5,589 bases of DNA from Flavobacteriales bacterium (GTDB lineage Bacteria > Bacteroidota > Bacteroidia > Flavobacteriales > Flavobacteriaceae): contig JAMONI010000344.1 in the NCBI GenBank assembly GCA_027065935.1, positions 1-5,589 of the forward strand. Reading direction: 5' to 3'. Both the position numbers and the translations under genes were made by a program. Below the pieces are notes generated by a model. That model saw only the letters and a list, made by a program, of their open reading frames with translations, was not told the DNA's origin and searched no databases. Of the stretch, positions 1 through 5,589 are shown piece by piece. How positions within the stretch are numbered: position 1 is the first letter of the stretch; each line of letters begins with the position of its first letter.

Positions 1-1567
1 TCAAGCGAATGTTGACCACTTCAATACCATCGTATTGTTGTTCGGTCCATTTAATAAGATCTTTCTTTGATTTGCCGCTTGTTTCCTTACGGTAATTCAG
101 CAGCGTATTGTTGGTCATAGTTTTTCGACTGATTCCTTTAAATCCTTCGCCTGTAAATTGAGATTGTATGATATGTTTTGTTATCGAGTGATTTTTAGGG
201 AAGATATCAAGCCATACGGGCGTATCATTTGCTTTGACTACAAGTCCTCTAAAATTTAAAATACGATCGGGTAAGACATTGGGCAGGGCGTATTTTTCCG
301 TGGCATCGAGCAAGTACATTCCGTCACCGATACGAACTAAGGCGATAACGTAATCGAAGGCTCTAAGTGACGGAAACGAAGGGATTCCGTTATTAATGGT
401 GCTAACCAAGACAGGATCGGCTTCTAATCCGGCATAACGCAACATAGCGACTAAGTTCAAGTTAACATCAGCGGAATTGCCTTCTCCTTCTTTATAAGCT
501 TTTGCAATCCCTTTAAAAGACAGATAGCTTCTCCACCCGTTCCATTTGATTTTGTTTTTGGAAAAATTATATACGGCCATCATTTTTTCTTCGGGAGTTT
601 TTGAGCCGGCCAGTATGTTATCCAATTCGGCGGAAAAGTGTTTGCTTTTATTTAACTGATTTCCGAATTGCGTTTCATTCAATAATTTTTCCACGATACT
701 TTTCCAAGAAAAAGCTACTTTTTTTACGGGCATGTTGGGAATATTAATATGTGATAATTCATATAGTAATCCGGATTTGTAGTTATTTATATTACCGGCA
801 TAGGGTTCTTTTTTAATGGCAGGCACATGGGCGGTTTCTATAATTTGAATCTTTTCTACAAAATTGAGTTCCGATTGTCCGTGAACAGAACGAAATCCTC
901 CTTCTGCATTAACGGTTTCGTGAAAAGTGAAGGGAATACTTCGTTTTTTCTCTTCCTTTTTGATAGGAGGTATGCTTAGATATCCTTTTGTTCTGGGAAC
1001 AAAGTAAAAATATTCGGGAAAGGCCAACCTAACCTTGAGTTTTTTGATAGGGATATCTTCTTGCAATACCACTTCGTCAAGTAATAAGAAAGGGGAACGC
1101 TTTGTGTATTTCCATTCAATTACCGAACCGGGTTTTACATTTGGCATAGTAAATTTGTATTCATAGTAATGTTCGTTAATTTTTTCTTTAAAGATAGCAT
1201 CTTTGGATAATTTGTTTTTGACAATCCTACCGTGTTCGAGATTATATGTAAACCCTTTAACTCCGGTTACTTTTTCACGAGATTTTTCGTTGTAATACGC
1301 TTTTATTTTCTTTGTGGCTTTTTTTAATCCTTCTTTCGAGTAAATTTTTATTCTCGTATGGTATTCATCAACTAGAATAAAACCTTCATTGGTATCAAAA
1401 TCAAAATAAGTGTTTCTGTATGAGTATAAAATAGCAGCATCGGCCGAAGTATCGGACGGATAATGTTTTTCAGCCAATTCCGATTTGGACACCTTTCCGA
1501 ACTTGTATTCCTGACCGTAAAACGAAAAGTAAAAAAAGATTGAAATAATTAAGACGAAATTTCTCAT
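1..1567 (-). CDS. DUF3857 / degenerate transglutaminase-like exported protein (C-terminus beyond the window)
   Basis: The frame is open from ATG at 1567 to the left edge, giving 522 residues with no stop. Relatives are usually about 640 residues (recalled, not searched), so perhaps 120 are missing. The start is well supported: a TAA in the same frame lies two codons upstream, and residues 1-18 form a signal peptide (MRNFVLIISIFFYFSFYG, then QE), so the protein is exported, probably to the periplasm or outer membrane. A DUF3857-type beta-rich region spans roughly residues 60-240, including the MPNVKPGSVIEWKY stretch (141-154) typical of the family. A transglutaminase-like fold follows at about 315-425. 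The catalytic Cys position is Ser365 (GEGNSADVN) and the His position is Tyr406 (FDYVIAL); Asp421 (LLDATEKY) remains. I infer a non-catalytic, binding or structural role. It is the second gene of a tight pair with the DUF3857 gene at 1574-3490. Substrate and partner are unknown. Confidence 0.88.
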   Translation of the reverse strand, partial: MRNFVLIISIFFYFSFYGQEYKFGKVSKSELAEKHYPSDTSADAAILYSYRNTYFDFDTNEGFILVDEYHTRIKIYSKEGLKKATKKIKAYYNEKSREKVTGVKGFTYNLEHGRIVKNKLSKDAIFKEKINEHYYEYKFTMPNVKPGSVIEWKYTKRSPFLLLDEVVLQEDIPIKKLKVRLAFPEYFYFVPRTKGYLSIPPIKKEEKKRSIPFTFHETVNAEGGFRSVHGQSELNFVEKIQIIETAHVPAIKKEPYAGNINNYKSGLLYELSHINIPNMPVKKVAFSWKSIVEKLLNETQFGNQLNKSKHFSAELDNILAGSKTPEEKMMAVYNFSKNKIKWNGWRSYLSFKGIAKAYKEGEGNSADVNLNLVAMLRYAGLEADPVLVSTINNGIPSFPSLRAFDYVIALVRIGDGMYLLDATEKYALPNVLPDRILNFRGLVVKANDTPVWLDIFPKNHSITKHIIQSQFTGEGFKGISRKTMTNNTLLNYRKETSGKSKKDLIKWTEQQYDGIEVVNIRL

Positions 1568-1573
1568 AGCGTT

Positions 1574-3490
1574 TTAATTTTTCGGTTTCAAAATGATTTT
1601 AGATAATTCCGATTTCCATATTTTTTTTCGGAACTTTCTATATGCATCATATTCTTCGGGGTTATACTTTCCGGAATTGATTTGAATGATTCTGTGATAC
1701 TTGATTTTATTTTCTTCGATTTTTTCTACGTGCATTTCATAAAAACCGAATTTGCTTTTCAATTGAATATCTTTGGGTAAATATTTAATTTGGTACTGTG
1801 GAGGTAAGCTGATGATATATGTATCGGTGTCTTTAAATCCCCTTGGAATTTCAAATTCGGTTTTTCTGTCGATTTCTCTGGGTGGAACGTAAGTATTTCT
1901 GTTGATTATGTTCGGTACAAACAAAATCGAACCGTCGGAATTTTCTGTGGCGTAATTTTCACTGTTTAGTGATAGTTCTACTTCAAAGGATTTATCCTTT
2001 TTATTGTTATTTATATATAATTGGTTCAATTGAAGTTGGTCCAAGTGTCCGAAATATTTTTTTAATACTTTGTTCTGCTCTTCGATCGATAGTCCTTCCA
2101 AATCTCCCATGAAATACTCATATTGCGTACCGTAAGCGATAAGCCGGACTTTTCCTTCGATATGTCCGGAACCGGAAAGTTGAAACGTACCTTCAACGTT
2201 TAGTAAATTCTCTTCGGGAAGATAGGTGGAGGTATGAATAACTTCACCTCCGTCGGGATATATTACGAATACGTCACGGTCATCTGTAAAACTATTTTTA
2301 TGACCGAAAGGCAATTTATGATTGGTACACTCCAGCCAAATCGTATCGTTTTTTCCAGGAACGGGCACGCAAAGTATGGCATGATTACCTTGAATGGCTA
2401 CAAGATTTTTCTCGATATCTCTTTTATCTTTTCCGGCATACACAATCGTATAGTAGGATCTAACATCAGCAGCATCCAACAATGCCAGTGTATATAACGT
2501 CAAGGCTTTACAATCTCCGTAACCTAATTTGTCCACTTCGGTTGTGGTCATAGGACGCCAACCTCCGATGCCCATAGCAATGTTAATGTACCGGGTTTTT
2601 TGTTGCATATATTCATACACTATTCTCGCTCGCTCCATCGGATCTGACACGCCACGCACCAATTCTTTGACACGGTAACGCACTTCTTCGGATAAATTAT
2701 TTTGCGGTGCTAAGAGTTTATTATACATCCATCTTCCCAATGAATTCCACGTGCCCGCTTCACCTTTCATTCCTGCCAAAAAGAATTTATCAATGCTTAA
2801 TCTAACGTAAGGAGCTATTGCCAAAAAATCAGGCGACAAAGCCTCATACTTCAACGCTTCGCCTTGATGTAATTCGTAGGAAACTCTATTCGAAGTACTA
2901 ATTTTTTTGATGTTATAATTTCCCAAGTTCTTTTCTAATTTTTGAAGCTTAAATTTACCTGAATATAAAAAATCATAACCACTAAATATTACACTTACGT
3001 TATAGGAAGGAAACGGTTGCCAATGGGGGATAAAGGCCGTGTATGAACTATGTATTTCATATTCAAAAACAACCGTATAAGGAAATTGATTTGGGGTTCG
3101 GTCATATAAAAGAATACGATCGTCCGAATATAAAGTTTGCCGATCGGTTGCCGAAAAATCCTTAAAATCTTTCTTCCTGACTCGGTAAATTTCATTTCCC
3201 CGTTCATCCAGAAAAGTTGCTTTGACTTTTTTAATTTTGATAAACGGATCGTAATGCAGGCTTAGCACCCCTAAGAAATCCGCTTCTTTGTTAAGAACGC
3301 TAATTACCGATTTCCTCCGAATAATCATTTTACTTTGGTCAATCAATTCTATTTCTTGACGGTCATACTGCACTACAGCATTGGCATTCTTTGTTAAACT
3401 TTCCGGAATGCGTGCTATTGAAAAGGTTTGTGAATAAACCTTAACACAATTTATAAATAAAAAAACAGTTGTTAGTATTTTATATCTCAA
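1574..3490 (-). CDS. DUF3857/DUF3858 transglutaminase-like exported protein, catalytic Cys and His present
   Basis: This is a complete 638-residue protein of the usual length for Bacteroidota DUF3857 proteins. It starts with TTG at 3490. An in-frame TAA lies seven codons upstream, no ATG intervenes, and the next Met is residue 55, after the export signal, so TTG is the credible start. Residues 1-20 are a signal peptide (hydrophobic TTVFLFINCVKVYS, cleavage near YS-QT). Cys15 does not sit in a good lipobox. Domains in order are DUF3857 (about 40-230), a transglutaminase-like core (about 265-395) and a DUF3858-like beta domain (about 430-635). The core shows GGWRPM (309-314), Cys327 in GYGDCKA, His370 in GNHAILCVPV and Glu387 in IWLECTN at the usual Asp position, a variant I recall as normal for this family. 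It could be a thiol peptidase, an amide-bond enzyme or a peptide binder in the envelope; the substrate is unknown. It is followed after 6 bases by a related gene lacking the Cys and His. Confidence 0.93.
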   Translation of the reverse strand: MRYKILTTVFLFINCVKVYSQTFSIARIPESLTKNANAVVQYDRQEIELIDQSKMIIRRKSVISVLNKEADFLGVLSLHYDPFIKIKKVKATFLDERGNEIYRVRKKDFKDFSATDRQTLYSDDRILLYDRTPNQFPYTVVFEYEIHSSYTAFIPHWQPFPSYNVSVIFSGYDFLYSGKFKLQKLEKNLGNYNIKKISTSNRVSYELHQGEALKYEALSPDFLAIAPYVRLSIDKFFLAGMKGEAGTWNSLGRWMYNKLLAPQNNLSEEVRYRVKELVRGVSDPMERARIVYEYMQQKTRYINIAMGIGGWRPMTTTEVDKLGYGDCKALTLYTLALLDAADVRSYYTIVYAGKDKRDIEKNLVAIQGNHAILCVPVPGKNDTIWLECTNHKLPFGHKNSFTDDRDVFVIYPDGGEVIHTSTYLPEENLLNVEGTFQLSGSGHIEGKVRLIAYGTQYEYFMGDLEGLSIEEQNKVLKKYFGHLDQLQLNQLYINNNKKDKSFEVELSLNSENYATENSDGSILFVPNIINRNTYVPPREIDRKTEFEIPRGFKDTDTYIISLPPQYQIKYLPKDIQLKSKFGFYEMHVEKIEENKIKYHRIIQINSGKYNPEEYDAYRKFRKKIWKSELSKIILKPKN

Positions 3491-3559
3491 ACTTTTTTTT
3501 GTTTAAAATTACAATTTTTTTTTAATATCCGAACATCCGAAATCCGGTATTTTAGCATT
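3491..3559 (-). other. Intergenic gap between the oxidoreductase and DUF3857 genes, with A-rich leader
   Basis: These 69 bases are the only sizeable non-coding stretch. Reading along the genes, the half next to the oxidoreductase stop contains three imperfect tandem copies of a 7-8 base unit (3527-3547). An A9 run (3515-3523) and an A8 run (3493-3500) follow, the second ending two bases before the TTG start of the next gene. Bacteroidota commonly initiate translation behind such A-rich tracts instead of a Shine-Dalgarno sequence, so the A8 run is the likely initiation aid for the TTG. I see no convincing promoter or terminator here, so whether the two gene pairs share one transcript is open. 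Confidence 0.5.
3527..3547. repeat. Three imperfect tandem copies of a 7-8 base unit
   Basis: On the plus strand, ATCCGAAC (3527-3534), ATCCGAA (3535-3541) and ATCCGG (3542-3547) follow one another directly. It is short enough to be chance or a small slippage product; a protein-binding site is possible but nothing else supports it. Confidence 0.4.
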
Positions 3560-5248
3560 TTACCGCAAATACTTCAACATGTAGTCCGCTACGCGAAAAC
3601 TGTTGGCGTAAATGGTCCAAGTATAAGGGACGCTTCCGCCGGTGGGCATAAAACTTCCGTCGGTGACAAACAAATTCTCCACTTCATGTGCCCGACACCA
3701 ACGATTGAGCACCGAAGTTTTCGGGTCATCGCCAAAACGAATACCTCCGGCTTGCAGGTTGGACGGCGGACTGTGACTAACCGTCGAACGAATATTTTTC
3801 AGCCCCATTTCCTTAAACAAGCGTTCCGTTTCTCTTGCAATGATTCGAGCGGGCACCAATTGCAACGGATGCCCGTCGATATGGATGTCGGCTACGGGAA
3901 ATCCTCTATAATCCTTTTTACGGCTCAACGTAACAAAACTGCCTTTGTGCGGCAACCAATCGGTGAAAATTTCGAATTTCAATTTTCTAATACGTGTAAA
4001 ATAAGCGTGTATTTTCTCTTTTAAATCTTTTCCGGTCAATAAGGTGTCGTTTTCCCACTTGAGCTTGAGCGCCTTGGATACGGGATTGGCGTGTTCAAAC
4101 AAAAAGTCCACGATTCCTCCCTTAATCGGCTTACCGCTAACGGGATGCTTTACTTCGTAAAACGATTGCAGGGTCCGGTTGACAAACACGCCGGGCTTTC
4201 GGATGGCTTGGGCCGTTTTCCGGTCGAATTCGTCCAAGTGAAATTCCCCTTCTCCTATTCCTCCCGAAGAAAACAATATGTTCTTCCCTACCAAGCCGTT
4301 ATTGTTAGCCAAACCCTTTGGAAATTCCTTGTTTTTGCTCAGCAACAACAACCGGACGCTTTCCACGGCTTGTGCGGCCACTACGAAAATTTTACCCGTC
4401 GCGGCAAATTTCTTTCCGTCGGGAGTAATAAACCATGCTTGTTTTATCTTATAATGTCCGTCGGTTTCCAAATGATATACGTGGGCATTGGTTATAACGC
4501 TTAGGTTTCCCGTCCTTAAGGCATCGTGAATAAGGGCGACACGCGAACTCCCTTTGGCATCGGAAGCACAGCCGTAACTTCCGCAATAATGGGAATAATA
4601 ACAGGATTTTCTACCATCTTTTTCTTCGGACAAAATGGCCCTAGGGGTCGGTGTTACTTCAAAGCCTAATTTTCGGGCCGCCCGGTCGATGAATGACGAG
4701 ACGATATTTTCTTCCAAAGGCGGATAGGGAAAACCGGGAGTGGATCTGGGTTCTTGAAATTTATGGGGGACTACTTTGCCCGAAATGCCTATCACTTGCT
4801 CCACTTTCGTGTAATAAGGTTCCAAGTCATCATAAGTAATGGGCCAATCGACTATATCCGCTCCGGGAATTTCGCCGTAAACGGATAATAGCTTAAAGTC
4901 AACCGGTTTCATCCTTTGAAAATACCCGCTCATTAAATTGGACGAACCGCCCACCATATTGCCGTTCCAAAAGCTCCAAGCCAAGTCACGCGTGGTTTGC
5001 GACACTTGATCGCCCCAATCGTCCGTATAGGTCAATACGTGGTATTCGTCTTTAAGATTCGGCACATATACTTCCCGGCGGGTAGCGGTCAGTTCGTCTT
5101 TTCTGAAATCTTTTGTCCGGTACCACGGACCTTTTTCCAAAACCAATACGTTGAATCCCGCCCGGGTTAATTCGTAGATAACGGGACCGGCACCGGCACC
5201 GCTACCAATAATCACGGCATCAAAGGGTTTGTTGTTTAGTATTTTCAA
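3560..5248 (-). CDS. FAD-dependent GMC-family oxidoreductase (gluconate 2-dehydrogenase large-subunit type)
   Basis: This 562-residue protein has the length and layout of the glucose-methanol-choline (GMC) oxidoreductase family, which oxidises alcohol or sugar hydroxyls using FAD. Residues 9-40 form the FAD-binding Rossmann motif (AVIIGSGAGAGPVIYEL, with Glu38 in VLVLEKG). The GMC signature NGNMVGGSSNLMSGYF lies at 95-110. The C-terminal domain holds GGIRFGDDPKTSV (501-513) and DGSFMPTGG (530-538). Cys216, Cys222 and Cys227 (C-X5-C-X4-C) resemble the cysteine cluster that binds 3Fe-4S in FAD glucose dehydrogenases. The usual catalytic His of HxxGT aligns with Leu498, and the NPT of the family aligns with Pro541-Tyr542-Thr543, so the active site is unusual. 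There is no signal peptide or membrane segment; export would need a partner, and none is visible. The TTG start is forced: an in-frame TAA lies five codons upstream, and the next Met (99) is past the FAD motif. The start overlaps the upstream stop as TTGA. Substrate unknown. Confidence 0.93.
   Translation of the reverse strand: MKILNNKPFDAVIIGSGAGAGPVIYELTRAGFNVLVLEKGPWYRTKDFRKDELTATRREVYVPNLKDEYHVLTYTDDWGDQVSQTTRDLAWSFWNGNMVGGSSNLMSGYFQRMKPVDFKLLSVYGEIPGADIVDWPITYDDLEPYYTKVEQVIGISGKVVPHKFQEPRSTPGFPYPPLEENIVSSFIDRAARKLGFEVTPTPRAILSEEKDGRKSCYYSHYCGSYGCASDAKGSSRVALIHDALRTGNLSVITNAHVYHLETDGHYKIKQAWFITPDGKKFAATGKIFVVAAQAVESVRLLLLSKNKEFPKGLANNNGLVGKNILFSSGGIGEGEFHLDEFDRKTAQAIRKPGVFVNRTLQSFYEVKHPVSGKPIKGGIVDFLFEHANPVSKALKLKWENDTLLTGKDLKEKIHAYFTRIRKLKFEIFTDWLPHKGSFVTLSRKKDYRGFPVADIHIDGHPLQLVPARIIARETERLFKEMGLKNIRSTVSHSPPSNLQAGGIRFGDDPKTSVLNRWCRAHEVENLFVTDGSFMPTGGSVPYTWTIYANSFRVADYMLKYLR
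5245..5248 (-). promoter_or_regulatory. TTGA stop/start overlap (translational coupling site)
   Basis: The TTG start of the oxidoreductase (5248-5246) and the TGA stop of the T9SS cargo gene (5247-5245) share bases as TTGA, the TTG counterpart of the familiar ATGA overlap. A ribosome finishing the cargo protein would be placed to restart on the oxidoreductase. Coupling is inferred from the arrangement and would help a weak TTG start. Confidence 0.6.
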
Positions 5249-5589
5249 CGAATGAGAATTTTATATACGGCACGTAGTCCGTGATTCTCTTCAAAGATAA
5301 ATTGATACATACCCGGTCTTAAATATTGAACGTCAATGCGAACCTGCTTACGGGAATTAACCGGAAAATTACTAATATCCCGTATCACTCTTCCCGTCAA
5401 ATCGGTTATCCGGATTTTTTTCAATGTCATGTTGTTTTGTATCGATGCTATGACGTGGTCCGAAGCGGGATTGGGATAAACGGCCAAGTTTCGGCTCAGT
5501 TCGTTTTCTTCAATGGCCGTGGTGCCTACGGTAAAGGACATTACCGCCACGTTGTTGGTTTCGTCACTTTCGTACATCAGCCCGTCCGG
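5245..5589 (-). CDS. C-terminal end of a T9SS-secreted protein (N-terminus beyond the window)
   Basis: The frame is open through the right edge, so the Met at 5577 is probably internal; 114 residues are visible. The last 80 or so (about 34-114) form a type A T9SS sorting domain: LAVYPNPASD, then KIRITDLTGRVI, then LRPGMYQFIFEE, ending in YKILIR. Such domains direct a Sec-exported protein through the outer membrane and are normally cleaved off when it is attached to the surface or released. The preceding PDGLMYESDETNNVAVMSFTV looks like the end of a CARDB or lysyl-oxidase-type beta sandwich, in which an ESDETNN turn followed by a last strand is common. The catalytic or binding part lies outside the window, so the function cannot be given. 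The TGA stop at 5245-5247 overlaps the TTG start of the GMC oxidoreductase, which implies co-transcription and probably coupled translation. Confidence 0.9.
   Translation of the reverse strand, partial: PDGLMYESDETNNVAVMSFTVGTTAIEENELSRNLAVYPNPASDHVIASIQNNMTLKKIRITDLTGRVIRDISNFPVNSRKQVRIDVQYLRPGMYQFIFEENHGLRAVYKILIR

Noticed and set aside
2995..3207. 70-codon minus-strand frame inside the DUF3857 gene
   Set aside because: It is an out-of-frame shadow of a gene with clear domain content and shows no features of its own.
3446..3490. Lipoprotein signal at Cys15 of the upstream DUF3857 protein
   Set aside because: The residues before the Cys are FIN; Asn at -1 does not fit a lipobox, and a signal peptidase I site near YS-QT fits better.
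3504..3511. Possible Bacteroidota -7 element (TAATTTTA on the minus strand, compare TAnnTTTG) before the DUF3857 gene
   Set aside because: The last G is missing, the only upstream partner is a poor TTCG, and the implied leader would be only a few bases. In such an AT-rich tract a near match is expected by chance.
3524..3551. Possible terminator hairpin after the oxidoreductase gene
   Set aside because: The best stem is 4 plus 3 pairs with a bulge and a 13-base loop, and in the direction of transcription it is followed by an A run, not a U run.
4091..4504. 137-codon plus-strand open frame inside the oxidoreductase gene
   Set aside because: It lies antisense to a well-supported GMC protein and has no recognisable domain. 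The same goes for the plus-strand frames at 3686-4024 and 2234-2497.
5245..5577. A separate 110-residue small protein starting at Met 5577
   Set aside because: The frame continues to the window edge without a stop, the residues before the Met fit a CARDB-like strand, and a free-standing T9SS sorting domain with no signal peptide would not be exported.

Overview
The window looks like a chromosomal stretch from a member of the Bacteroidota, most likely a flavobacterium. It carries a type IX secretion (T9SS) C-terminal sorting domain and a tandem pair of DUF3857/transglutaminase-like proteins of a kind common in that phylum. Start codons follow A-rich tracts rather than Shine-Dalgarno sequences, and the base composition is AT-leaning.

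All four genes lie on the minus strand, so transcription runs from the right edge to the left. From right to left they are: (1) 5245-5589, the C-terminal end of a secreted T9SS cargo protein, cut by the right edge; (2) 3560-5248, a 562-residue FAD-dependent GMC oxidoreductase that starts on TTG and overlaps the cargo gene by 4 bases (TTGA); (3) 1574-3490, a complete 638-residue exported DUF3857/transglutaminase-like protein, also starting on TTG; (4) 1-1567, a second DUF3857 protein, cut by the left edge after 522 residues. It begins 6 bases after gene 3 stops and lies in the same reading frame. The only intergenic stretch of note is 69 bases (3491-3559). No tRNA, rRNA, mobile element, CRISPR array or convincing terminator was seen.

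The window splits into two functional pairs. The cargo gene and oxidoreductase overlap and are probably translationally coupled, but what links them in function is unknown. The two DUF3857 genes form a second tight pair. The upstream member keeps Cys and His of a transglutaminase-like active site, while the downstream member has lost both, which suggests an active protein paired with a pseudoenzyme. GC content drops between the two pairs. No clearly new system is visible. The most interesting points are the active/inactive DUF3857 pair, the two forced TTG starts, and the GMC oxidoreductase, which has three clustered cysteines but lacks the usual catalytic residues.
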